NCBI GenBank assembly: GCA_903866425.1
Contig: CAIPNN010000151.1
Location: forward strand, 1-17,811
Reading direction: 5' to 3'
DNA length: 17,811 nucleotides
Source of the DNA: an uncultured Actinomycetes bacterium
GTDB lineage: Bacteria; Actinomycetota; Thermoleophilia; Miltoncostaeales; Miltoncostaeaceae
Shown: positions 7,266 to 15,080 of the stretch, piece by piece
Layout: the number at the start of each line of letters is the position of its first letter
How positions within the stretch are numbered: position 1 is the first letter of the stretch
Position numbers and translations under genes: made by a program
The notes under the pieces: model-generated
The model's database searches: none
What the model was told of the DNA's origin: nothing
Seen by the model: the letters and a program-made list of their open reading frames with translations, nothing else

Positions 7266-7981
7266 GAGAGACCCCACTCCGATGCCTGAATACGAGGGCC
7301 CGGGTCGGCGCCCTTCAGCACCGCAATGACCGGGGGCACGCGTTCGGCGGGCGGGGGCACGGTGGCCGGGTCCTCGTTGGGGTACACGGCCGCACGCATG
7401 TCGGTGCGCAGCGGACCGGGGTTCACCCGCACCACACGCACCTCGCGGTCGGCCCACTCCTCCCGCAACACATCGGCGACCACGTCCATCATCCCCTTGG
7501 TCACTCCATAGGCACCGCGCCCGGGCTTGGCAGCCGCGCCGGAGGTGACCACCACCACACCGGCGCCCCGGGCGATGAGCGGCTCGATGCCGTGAATGAG
7601 GCGCAGCTGGTGGGTGACATTCACCGCGATGGCGGCCTCCATCTCGGTCGGGGAGATCTCCGCGATGGGGCCGCGGGCACCCACGATGCTCGCGTTCAGC
7701 ACCACGCCCTCAAGGCGCGGCACCAGGCCGGCAACCTCGGCGGTGAGTGCGTCCACCGACGCCGCATCGCCCAGATCGAGCGCGAGGCACTGCACCTCCG
7801 CGGCGCCGAGTCCCCGGCACTCCTCAGCCACCGCCCCCAGCCGGGATGCGTCAGTGGCAGTCAGCAGCAGGTACGCACCCTCGGTGGCCAGCGCACGGGC
7901 GATGGCCGCGCCGTACCCACGCGATGCGCCGGTCACAAGGACGCGCGCGCCGTCGAGCGTCGCGGCGTCCACCGGGGTCAC
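7262..7981 (-). CDS. Short-chain dehydrogenase/reductase, substrate unknown
   Basis: The 239-residue protein is a classical SDR: NAD(P)-binding TGASRGYG (residues 17-24), the LNAS segment with Asn96 in place of NNAG, Asn121, catalytic Ser147 in VVTSGAA, and YGVTK with Tyr158 and Lys162. RVNPGPLRTDM (185-195) is the typical segment after the active site. A proline-rich tail follows (about 206-217). It resembles YciK/YdfG-like general SDRs; the substrate cannot be told from sequence. The start GTG 7981 overlaps the stop of the lipoprotein cytochrome c as GTGA, and the stop overlaps the dipeptidase start, so it is in the same transcription unit as the oxidase genes. Confidence 0.87.
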   Translation of the reverse strand: MTPVDAATLDGARVLVTGASRGYGAAIARALATEGAYLLLTATDASRLGAVAEECRGLGAAEVQCLALDLGDAASVDALTAEVAGLVPRLEGVVLNASIVGARGPIAEISPTEMEAAIAVNVTHQLRLIHGIEPLIARGAGVVVVTSGAAAKPGRGAYGVTKGMMDVVADVLREEWADREVRVVRVNPGPLRTDMRAAVYPNEDPATVPPPAERVPPVIAVLKGADPGPRIQASEWGLS

Positions 7982-8472
7982 GGCTTCTCGGCGCCCCCGT
8001 CGGCGGGCGTGGCAGGGCCCTTACCGGGCGGCGGCAGCGTGCCTGCCACCGCCGGAGTGATGGGGTACACGTCGCTCTCGTCGTTGGTACCCGCCACCTC
8101 GGCCACATACGCAGACACGTTGACGGCGTCCTGACCCTCCACGAGGTTCTGCGGCATCGCCTGCGGGTACGAGCCGGGAGCGGGCGCCTGCGGGGCGACC
8201 TCAATCCAGCGCTTCACCACGCCGAAGAACTGCGTGTCCTTGAAGCCGTTCTGACGCGACTCACGGAAGGCGTCGTCGAGGTTCGGCCCGATGACACCCT
8301 TGGTGCCGGCATCGGCGAGCGTGTGGCAGCCACCGCAGGCCCCGACGAACTTCGTCTTGCCGGCGGCGGTGTCGGCCGAGTCAATCGCAGACGACGCGCC
8401 GCAACCGCTGAGCAGTGCGGCGGCGCCCAGGATGACCAGGGCAGACGATGTGGCGATGAGGCGTGAGCGCAC
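7978..8472 (-). CDS. Lipoprotein mono-heme cytochrome c
   Basis: The 164-residue protein starts with a short basic stretch and a hydrophobic segment ending in the lipobox LLSGC (lipid-anchored Cys24), so it should be tethered to the outer face of the membrane. A single CGGCH heme-binding motif covers Cys46, Cys49 and His50; Met106 in PQAMPQNL is the likely sixth ligand, and VSAYVAEVAG is the usual C-terminal helix. A low-complexity Pro/Gly/Ala tail ends the protein. The chosen start is GTG 8472, seven bases after the cox3 stop, because the frame upstream is antisense-like and the lipoprotein signal begins here. Position right after cox3 suggests an electron carrier to the oxidase, or an accessory subunit. 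Confidence 0.87.
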   Translation of the reverse strand: MRSRLIATSSALVILGAAALLSGCGASSAIDSADTAAGKTKFVGACGGCHTLADAGTKGVIGPNLDDAFRESRQNGFKDTQFFGVVKRWIEVAPQAPAPGSYPQAMPQNLVEGQDAVNVSAYVAEVAGTNDESDVYPITPAVAGTLPPPGKGPATPADGGAEKP

Positions 8473-8479
8473 TGGGTAC

Positions 8480-9103
8480 CTAGATGACGTAGACGAGAAG
8501 GAAGAGGAGCACCCACACGATGTCGACGAAGTGCCAGTAGTACGAACCCGCGGCCAGCGGCGTGTGGTTCGTGGCGGTGAAGTCGTTCTTGTAGGCACGG
8601 CGCAGACACATGCTGAGCACGATCAGACCCACGGCAACGTGTGCGCCGTGGAATCCGGTGAGCGTGTAGAAGGCGCCGGAGAATGCGCGGTCCTGCGGGG
8701 TGAAGCCGAGGTGCGCGTACTCGTTGAGCTGAATCAGCAGGAACGTGCCACCCATGAGGATGGTGATCCACAGCCCGCGGATGAGGCCCTGACGGTCGCC
8801 CGCCTTCAGGCACTTCTCGCCCCACCACAGGGTGAACGAGGACCCCACCAGAATGGCCGTGTTGATTCCCGTGAGCAGCACCGGCAGCTCGAAGGGCTCG
8901 CCATCCTTCTTCAGTGGCGGCCAGGTCTCGTTGGCCACGCCGTACCGGATGAAGAAGTAGGCCGTGAAGAGCGACGCGAACAGCATGAGCTCGGAGCCGA
9001 TGAACAGCAGCATTGCGATGAGCTCGGCGTTCAGGCCGTGCTTCTTGCCGTGCGTCTCCTGGCCGTGTGAGGCGACCGGTGCCTGACCTGCAGTGGTGGC
9101 CAT
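8480..9103 (-). CDS. ctaE: Cytochrome c oxidase subunit III
   Basis: COX3 stabilises the catalytic subunit and its proton uptake path. The 207-residue protein is the short five-helix form found in Gram-positive oxidases, with hydrophobic segments at about residues 26-52, 72-92, 108-128, 143-165 and 187-207. Family marks are FIGSELMLFASLFTAYFF (34-51), GFHGAHVAVGL in the fourth helix and YYWHFVDIVWVLLF in the last. The ATG at 9103 has GGGGAG (9111-9116) seven bases upstream, lying across the end of cox1, from which it is separated by three bases. The N-terminus is a soluble His/Gly-rich stretch. Confidence 0.95.
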   Translation of the reverse strand: MATTAGQAPVASHGQETHGKKHGLNAELIAMLLFIGSELMLFASLFTAYFFIRYGVANETWPPLKKDGEPFELPVLLTGINTAILVGSSFTLWWGEKCLKAGDRQGLIRGLWITILMGGTFLLIQLNEYAHLGFTPQDRAFSGAFYTLTGFHGAHVAVGLIVLSMCLRRAYKNDFTATNHTPLAAGSYYWHFVDIVWVLLFLLVYVI

Positions 9104-9106
9104 TGG

Positions 9107-11851
9107 CTAGCTCCCCGCGTGGGCGCCGAGATTGACGGTGTCAACCGGGATGTCCCCGGCAGCAGCCGCGGCGGCTTCGGCGAGAGCGCGTGCCTCGCCG
9201 TTGACACCGGCGATCACGATCTGCGCGGGCTTCAGGGCATCAATGGCGAGCGGCAGGGCGGCGGCGGGGCCGTCGTCCATCACCTCACCCTGCACCTGCA
9301 CGCCACTCGACACCAGTGCATTGACCGTTGCGGTCATGCGCTCGCCGGCGTCACGGCGGATCTCGCTCGACTCCACGCCCCAACGCGGCTGCGGCAGGTC
9401 GAGCGGGCAGACGATGCTGAAGCGACCCGGCTGGGCGTCCGAACGGGCCATCACTGCCGCTGCAAGCGCCTCAGCGCCCACGGCCTCGGTGGCCACGATC
9501 ATGGTGAGCGGCAGGGACGACGCAGCGCCGATTGCGCGGGCGTCATCGCCGTTCACGATGAAGTGCGTGGTGGGCACGTTGCCGGATGCCTTGCGAATGC
9601 GGTCGACGGCGTCCTGACGCATCCATGCGCTCGAGTTGAGCGGCAGGGTGGCAACCACGATCTCGTGCGGCTGGCGCGCCTTGCCCTCGGCGCCGCCCAC
9701 GGCGACCACGTCGCCCTCGGCGACGCGACCGGTGGCCGACACGCCGTACTCAGACAGGGCGGCGAGCGTGGTGGCCAGACGGCGCTCGGCGATGACACGG
9801 TCGCTGTCACCCAGCGGCACGAGAATCTCGAACGACCAGAGGCCATCGGCATTCCGTGAACGGATCTCGTCAACAAGGGTCTGCGACGACAGCGCCTCAT
9901 TGGCAATGACCAGCACCGGGTAACGGGTGTCCTCGGTGAGCTCACCGCCGAACTCCTCGGGCGCGAACACCACGGCGTGGCGTGCGTCCTTGATGCCGTA
10001 CTGGTACGGGCCACCCACGACCTGCGGGATGACGTCGAAGTTGAACAGCGGCGGCGGGCTGCTGACCATCCACTCGAGCGTGCGGCCGCGCCAGGGGTTC
10101 CACGAGGCGCGGTCACCGTGCTTGAGCGACCAGTACACGTTGTAGAAGAAGATGATCGTCGCGATGCCGAGCATGTACGACCCGACGGTCTCAATCGAGT
10201 TGACGAGCTCGAATCGGGGGTCGTAGTCGGCCACACGGCGGGGCATGCCCTGCAGGCCCTGCCAGTGCATGGGCATGAAGGTGATCTGCGTGCCGATGAA
10301 GGTGAGCCAGAAATGCCACTGACTCAGGCGCTCGTTGAGCATGCGCCCGGTCGCCTTGGGGAACCAGTAGTAGATGCCCGCAAACACGGTGTACACGGTG
10401 CCGCCGTACAGCACGTAATGCAGGTGGGCGGTCACGAAGTAGGTGTCCGACACGTGGATGTCGGCCGGCACGATGCCGTTGAACACGCCCGAGAGGCCAC
10501 CGATGAGGAAGGTGAACAGGAAGCCGAGTGCCCACAGCATGGGTGGCTTCATATGGATCTTTCCTCGCCACAATGTCGCGAGCCACGACCACATCTTCAC
10601 GCCGGTGGGCACCGCGATGATGATGGTGGTCACCATCATCGGCACGCGCAGCCAGGCCGCCATGCCGGACACGAACATGTGGTGCGCCCACACGCCGAAT
10701 CCCAGCACCGCGATGGCCACAAGCGAAAACGCCATGGCCCGATACCCGAAGAGCGGCTTTCGCGCGAATGTCGCGATGACCTCACTGATGATTCCGAAGC
10801 CCGGTAGCAGCATGATGTACACCGCTGGATGGCTGTAGAACCAGAAGATGAGCTGGTACATGATGACGTCGCCGCCCTGGTCGGGCACGAAGAAATTCGT
10901 GCCCATGAGGCGGTCGAACATCGTGAGGAACTGCGACCCGGCGATGAACGGCGTGGCGAAGACGGCAAGCACGCTGGTCACACCCGTGGCCCACGCGAGA
11001 ATCGGCATGCGCCAGATGGTCATCCCCGGCGCGCGCATGGTGATGAGCGTGGCCAGGAAGTTGATCGCCGTCGCAATTGACGACGCACCGGCGAACTGCA
11101 CACCCAACTCGAACAGCGTCTGCCCCTCGAGGCCCTGCGAGGCCAGCGGCGGGTAGGCCGTCCAGGCGGCGCCGAACCAGCCGACGAAGGCGGCGGCGAG
11201 GAACATGAAGCCGGCGACCGGCAGGAACCAGAACGACAGTGCGTTGAGGCGGGGGAACGCCATGTCCTTGGCGCCGATCATGATCGGCAGCACGTAGTTG
11301 GCGATACCGCCGAACACCGGTACGGCGAACACGAAGATCATCAGCGTGGCGTGCATGCTGAGGAGCCCGTTGTACGTCTGGCCGTCGGCGATCTGCTGGC
11401 CGGGGGCGGCGAGCTCGGTGCGGATGAGCAGCGCCATGATTCCACCGCACACCATGAAGAACAGGGTCATGGCGAGGTACTGAATGCCGATGACCTTGTG
11501 GTCGGTGTTGATGCGGAAGTACTGCTTCCAGTTGCTCACGCCGTGGAAGGAGTGGTCCTCCGTGAGGGGGTTACCCCTCGCCCATGACAGCCAGGTGTCG
11601 AAGCACCCGATACCCCACAGGAACCCGATACCACCCAGAAGGCCGGCAACACCCGCCATGACGCCGCCGTCCCACAGCGGCGTCATGCCGAAGAGGGCCC
11701 GGAGCAGGAACACGAGCAGGAACGAGCCCAGCACACCGAAGATGACGCCCACGAACGCGCGGCGCCACCAGTACGAGACCGGGCGCGGGTCTTCGTGGTG
11801 GACGTGTCCGCCGGGGCCGGCGGGAGCGTGTGCGGGTGAGTGAGTTGCCAT
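9107..11851 (-). CDS. ctaD: Cytochrome c oxidase subunit I (A2-type) with N-terminal membrane extension and tandem C-terminal alpha/beta domains
   Basis: This catalytic subunit reduces O2 at the heme a3-CuB centre and pumps protons. At 914 residues it is far longer than the usual 530-600. Residues 31-52 and 64-83 are two extra membrane helices. The core begins near FRINTDHKVIG (112-122). Heme and copper ligands are intact: His167, His341, His390, His391, His476 and His478; Tyr345 is the CuB-crosslink tyrosine. FYSHPAVY (338-345) carries the Tyr-Ser pair and lacks the helix-VI Glu, the mark of A2-type oxidases. Asp196 (GAKDMAFPRLN) and Lys419 (PTGVKMWSW) are D- and K-channel positions. The core ends near residue 600. 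Residues about 643-911 form two similar soluble domains (see findings). ATG 11851 follows cox2 after 29 bases, with only a weak CCAGG upstream. Confidence 0.95.
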   Translation of the reverse strand: MATHSPAHAPAGPGGHVHHEDPRPVSYWWRRAFVGVIFGVLGSFLLVFLLRALFGMTPLWDGGVMAGVAGLLGGIGFLWGIGCFDTWLSWARGNPLTEDHSFHGVSNWKQYFRINTDHKVIGIQYLAMTLFFMVCGGIMALLIRTELAAPGQQIADGQTYNGLLSMHATLMIFVFAVPVFGGIANYVLPIMIGAKDMAFPRLNALSFWFLPVAGFMFLAAAFVGWFGAAWTAYPPLASQGLEGQTLFELGVQFAGASSIATAINFLATLITMRAPGMTIWRMPILAWATGVTSVLAVFATPFIAGSQFLTMFDRLMGTNFFVPDQGGDVIMYQLIFWFYSHPAVYIMLLPGFGIISEVIATFARKPLFGYRAMAFSLVAIAVLGFGVWAHHMFVSGMAAWLRVPMMVTTIIIAVPTGVKMWSWLATLWRGKIHMKPPMLWALGFLFTFLIGGLSGVFNGIVPADIHVSDTYFVTAHLHYVLYGGTVYTVFAGIYYWFPKATGRMLNERLSQWHFWLTFIGTQITFMPMHWQGLQGMPRRVADYDPRFELVNSIETVGSYMLGIATIIFFYNVYWSLKHGDRASWNPWRGRTLEWMVSSPPPLFNFDVIPQVVGGPYQYGIKDARHAVVFAPEEFGGELTEDTRYPVLVIANEALSSQTLVDEIRSRNADGLWSFEILVPLGDSDRVIAERRLATTLAALSEYGVSATGRVAEGDVVAVGGAEGKARQPHEIVVATLPLNSSAWMRQDAVDRIRKASGNVPTTHFIVNGDDARAIGAASSLPLTMIVATEAVGAEALAAAVMARSDAQPGRFSIVCPLDLPQPRWGVESSEIRRDAGERMTATVNALVSSGVQVQGEVMDDGPAAALPLAIDALKPAQIVIAGVNGEARALAEAAAAAAGDIPVDTVNLGAHAGS

Positions 11852-11880
11852 ATGCCTGGTTCGCTCGGGGTCGGGTAGGG

Positions 11881-12867
11881 CTACTTGATCGACATCACGT
11901 AGGCGGCGACATCAGCCATGTCGGTGCCGCTGACGATGCCACCGGGCATTGCGCCCTTGCCATTGGTGATCTGGGTCTTCACACCGTCCAGTGTGAGCGG
12001 GGCGCCCGTCAACTGGGGACCCACTCCACCGGCCTCGGTACCGAGACCCGCGTGGCAACCGCCGCACTTGGCCTCGAAGATGGTCTTGCCGGCGGGGACA
12101 TCGCCGGGTGCGTTGGCGGCCTTCTCAGCAGCAGCAGCGGCCGCGGCGTTGCCCGCCACCTTCGCCTTGCTCTTCGCGAGCCACGCGTCAAAGTCGGCCT
12201 GCGACACCACGTCCACCTTGGATCGCATGACGCCGTGGCCAACGCCACAGAGCTCTGCACACACCACGGGGTAGGTGCCGATCTTGGTCGGGTTGATCCA
12301 CAGCACGTGGTCGATGCCGGGGACGGCGTCACCCTTGATGCCGAACTCCGGCACCCAGAAGTCGTGAATCACGTCGCGGGAGCGCACGTGAAGCTCCATC
12401 TGACGGTTGACCGGCACCTTGAGAACGCCGGTCTGGATACCCGCCTCGGGGTATCCGTAGGTCCACGCAAACTGCTGCGCGTACACGTCAACCTTCAGGT
12501 TGCCCGCGGCGACGGCCTCGTTGCGGTCGAGCACGATGTAGCCGTACACGGCGATGGCCACGAGGACGATCGACGGAACCGCCGTCCAGACCACCTCGAG
12601 CTTGGTGTTGCCATGAATCGGCGGACCCTCGCTCAGGTCGTCATCGGCTGCGCGGAACTTCCAGATCGAATAGATGATGACCGCGGTCACGATCACGAAG
12701 AACACGGCGCTGGACCAGAAGAGCACCCACAGGAGGGTGAAACTGCGCTCAGCCTGCTCGCTCGTGGCGGGCGGCAGCCAGTCGATCAGCAGTGCCTGCG
12801 CGGCGGTGAGTGCCCCGACGACAAGGCCGATGATGACGATCGGAAGAAGGTGCTTGCTCTTGTACAC
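11881..12867 (-). CDS. ctaC: Cytochrome c oxidase subunit II fused to cytochrome c (caa3-type)
   Basis: This 328-residue subunit receives electrons and passes them to COX1. Its N-terminus has a hydrophobic signal/anchor (residues 7-28) and a helix pair (about 44-69 and 93-113). The CuA domain is complete: His168 in VIHDFWVPEFG, then CAELCGVGHGVM with Cys203, Glu205, Cys207, His211 and Met214. An Ala-rich linker (237-252) leads to a cytochrome c domain with CGGCH (Cys268, Cys271, His272) and Met307 in GAMPGG as axial ligand. The CuA plus c-domain fusion defines caa3 oxidases, so no soluble cytochrome c is strictly needed for electron entry. The start is GTG 12867; there is no Shine-Dalgarno, and a TAGGCT box lies seven bases upstream. 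CcmABCD downstream may serve its maturation. Confidence 0.95.
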   Translation of the reverse strand: MYKSKHLLPIVIIGLVVGALTAAQALLIDWLPPATSEQAERSFTLLWVLFWSSAVFFVIVTAVIIYSIWKFRAADDDLSEGPPIHGNTKLEVVWTAVPSIVLVAIAVYGYIVLDRNEAVAAGNLKVDVYAQQFAWTYGYPEAGIQTGVLKVPVNRQMELHVRSRDVIHDFWVPEFGIKGDAVPGIDHVLWINPTKIGTYPVVCAELCGVGHGVMRSKVDVVSQADFDAWLAKSKAKVAGNAAAAAAAEKAANAPGDVPAGKTIFEAKCGGCHAGLGTEAGGVGPQLTGAPLTLDGVKTQITNGKGAMPGGIVSGTDMADVAAYVMSIK

Positions 12868-12880
12868 GGAGGGCAGCCTA
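12868..12880 (-). promoter_or_regulatory. Candidate -10 box for a leaderless cox2 transcript
   Basis: TAGGCT (12875-12880, minus strand) fits the actinobacterial -10 pattern TANNNT and is followed by seven bases and then the GTG start. No Shine-Dalgarno is present, so transcription may start at the GTG itself. No good -35 hexamer is seen at 17-18 bases. Confidence 0.4.
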
Positions 12881-12921
12881 CAACCGCAATCCGGCCGGTG
12901 CGACCGTGAGCAGACGCCGAT

Positions 12922-12943
12922 GCGCCCTCGGTTGGGGGGGCGC
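12922..12943 (-). terminator. Hairpin in the MFS-cox2 gap, possible terminator
   Basis: A perfect six-base-pair stem GCGCCC/GGGCGC with a ten-base loop lies in the 120-base gap between the MFS stop (12988) and the cox2 start. It has no U-tract on the minus strand, so it would be a U-less terminator of the kind proposed in high-GC bacteria, or chance pairing in GC-rich DNA. The rest of the gap holds only the cox2 start region. Confidence 0.3.
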
Positions 12944-12987
12944 TTGTCCCTGATGGGTCCCGCGGTGGGGCATCACGGCACCTTGCG

Positions 12988-14193
12988 TCACGTCGCGGGC
13001 GCCGGGCGCACCAGTCGCGACGCGGCCATCACCCCGCAGGCCACAAACAGCAGACCGCCGATGATGAAGGGTGATGAGATGCCCACCACCTGGAACAGCA
13101 CGGTGGCGCCAATGGGCGCGATGAGGCGCGCGAGGCCGCCTGCCGATGCCAGCACGCCCAGGGCTCCGCCCTGCGCGGCATCGGGCGAGCGCTGCGAAAC
13201 CAGGGCCGAGATGGTGGGGAATGTGAGCCCCGACCCCAGTGCAAGCAGCGCCAGCACGGGCAGCAGCGCCCACACATGGTCCACGAGCCCCAGCAGGATG
13301 AGCGACGCAGCGGTGAGCCACAGGCCCATGCGCATCACGGGCCACTCCCCCATACGAGCGGTCAGCCGGTGCGCCACGCCGCCCTGCACGATGGCGGCGA
13401 ACACGCCGATGAACATGAAGATGAGGCCCGTCTGGGCCAGGCCGAAGCCGAACTTGTGGTTGCCGTAGAGCGCGAACACCGACTCCATGCCCACAAAGCC
13501 GAGGCTGCCGAGGAATGAGATCCAGATGAGCGGCCCGATATTGCGTGAGACCACCGCCTTGCCCAGCGAGCTCCAGCGCGACTCCGAGGCACCGGTGCGC
13601 GATCCAGGCGGGCGGCTCTCCGGCAGGCGCTTATAGGCAATGCCGAAGTTGAGCATGGCCACCGCAGCGGCAACGATGAAGGGCAGGCGTGGGTCAATGG
13701 CACCGAGCGCCCCGCCGATTCCGGGGCCGATGATGAAGCCGAGGCCAAAGGCGGCACCGATGAGCCCCATGCCACGCACGCGTTCCTCGTCGGTGGTGAT
13801 GTCGGCCACGTAGGCCTGCGCGGCGGCGTACGAGGCGCCGGAGATGCCGTCGAGGATTCGGGCGACGAACAGCACCCACAGCGCACCGGCGAACCCGAAC
13901 ATGAGCCACGCCACCGACGATCCCACCAGCGATCCCAGAATGACGGGGCGACGCCCGAAGCGGTCGGACACCCGCCCCCAGATGGGCGCGAAGATCAACT
14001 GCATCAGCGCGTACGAGCCGGTGAGCAAGCCGATCTGCACCGGCGAGGCCCCGAACTTCTGTGCGTACAGCGGCACGATGGGGATGACGATGCCGAACCC
14101 GATGAGGTCGATGAGCACCGTGGTGAACACGATGCCAAGCGGCGACAGGAAGAACCCCGCGCGGCCGACGCCCCGGCGGCCGGACCCGCTCAC
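12988..14193 (-). CDS. MFS transporter, drug:H+ antiporter-1 (TetA-like) family, substrate unknown
   Basis: The 401-residue protein has twelve hydrophobic segments. The MFS motif A is GRVSDRFGRRP (residues 73-83) between helices 2 and 3, and the helix-1 segment FTTVLIDLIGFGIVIPIVPLYA is characteristic of the DHA1/TetA-like branch. The fifth-helix region GLGFIIGPGIGG matches the antiporter motif C pattern. The start GTG 14193 overlaps the ctaB stop as GTGA; longer readings run antisense through ctaB. Although the family includes tetracycline exporters, sequence gives no substrate. Its position between ctaB and cox2 is stable coupling to heme O synthase, so export of a metabolite tied to heme or copper handling is conceivable but unsupported. 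Confidence 0.85.
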   Translation of the reverse strand: MSGSGRRGVGRAGFFLSPLGIVFTTVLIDLIGFGIVIPIVPLYAQKFGASPVQIGLLTGSYALMQLIFAPIWGRVSDRFGRRPVILGSLVGSSVAWLMFGFAGALWVLFVARILDGISGASYAAAQAYVADITTDEERVRGMGLIGAAFGLGFIIGPGIGGALGAIDPRLPFIVAAAVAMLNFGIAYKRLPESRPPGSRTGASESRWSSLGKAVVSRNIGPLIWISFLGSLGFVGMESVFALYGNHKFGFGLAQTGLIFMFIGVFAAIVQGGVAHRLTARMGEWPVMRMGLWLTAASLILLGLVDHVWALLPVLALLALGSGLTFPTISALVSQRSPDAAQGGALGVLASAGGLARLIAPIGATVLFQVVGISSPFIIGGLLFVACGVMAASRLVRPAPAT

Positions 14194-15080
14194 GCCGCGG
14201 CGTCCACTGCCAGCGCCACGAACAGCAGCGCCAGATACAACAGCGAATAGTGGAAGGTGATGGACGCCCACGGCCCCTCACCCTTTGTGCGCAGCAACTG
14301 CCAGGCCATGTAGAGGAACGCCCCGCCCAGAATGACGGCGGCCACCAGGTACACCAGCCCGGCCGTGGCGGCCGCCACCGGCAGCAGCGTGATGCCCACC
14401 ATCAGGATCGTCCACAGCAGCACCTGCACGCGAGTGGCGGCCTCGCCGTACACCACCGGCAGCATGGGCACGCCGGCGTCGCTGTAGTCGCGCTTCAGCA
14501 TGAGCGCCAACGCCCAGAAGTGCGGCGGCGTCCAGAAGAACACGATGGCGAACAGGAGCCAGGCACCGATGGTGACGTCGCCGGTGATGGCCGCCCAGCC
14601 CACAAGCGGCGGAACAGCACCCGCCGCACCGCCGATGACGATGTTGTGGATCGTCGTGCGCTTGAGCCAGAGCGTGTAGAGGAACACGTAGAGCACAACG
14701 CCGGCCAGCGACAGCCCGGCAGCCGCCCACGTGGTACCGAACCCGAACACCAGCACGCTGCCCGCGACCAGGGCGAGCCCGTAGGTGAGCGCCCAGCCCG
14801 CCGAGATGCGGCCCATCACGATGGGCCGGCGCTCGGTGCGCCCCATCACCGCGTCGATGTCGCGGTCGACGAACTGATTGATGGTGTTGGCCCCGCCCGC
14901 GCTCATATAGCCACCGATGAGCGCCCACACGATGAGCCAGCCATTCGGGACGCCCTGCTGCGCGGCAAACATGGCGCACACCGTGGTGACCAGCAGCAAC
15001 GAGATGATGCGCGGCTTGGTGAGCGTGATCAGGTCACGCAGCAGCCCCGGTGGCGGGGCGTTGACGGCCACGTCGCTCAC
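14190..15080 (-). CDS. ctaB: Protoheme IX farnesyltransferase (heme O synthase)
   Basis: CtaB transfers a farnesyl group to heme B, giving heme O, the precursor of heme A for COX1. The 296-residue membrane protein shows the full CtaB signature: LTKPRIISLLLVT (residues 19-31), the first Asp motif NTINQFVDRDIDAVMGRTERRP, the loop TLWLKRTTIHNIVIGGAAGAVPPLVGW, and the second motif TPPHFWALALMLKRDYSDAGVPMLPVV. The start is GTG 15080, overlapping the preceding membrane-protein stop as GTGA; the longer reading frame upstream is antisense-like. Heme A synthase (CtaA), the next enzyme, is not in the window. Confidence 0.96.
   Translation of the reverse strand: MSDVAVNAPPPGLLRDLITLTKPRIISLLLVTTVCAMFAAQQGVPNGWLIVWALIGGYMSAGGANTINQFVDRDIDAVMGRTERRPIVMGRISAGWALTYGLALVAGSVLVFGFGTTWAAAGLSLAGVVLYVFLYTLWLKRTTIHNIVIGGAAGAVPPLVGWAAITGDVTIGAWLLFAIVFFWTPPHFWALALMLKRDYSDAGVPMLPVVYGEAATRVQVLLWTILMVGITLLPVAAATAGLVYLVAAVILGGAFLYMAWQLLRTKGEGPWASITFHYSLLYLALLFVALAVDAAA

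Noticed and set aside
12988..14193. Tetracycline resistance transporter
   Set aside because: TetA-like family membership alone does not give the substrate, and the context is heme and oxidase genes.
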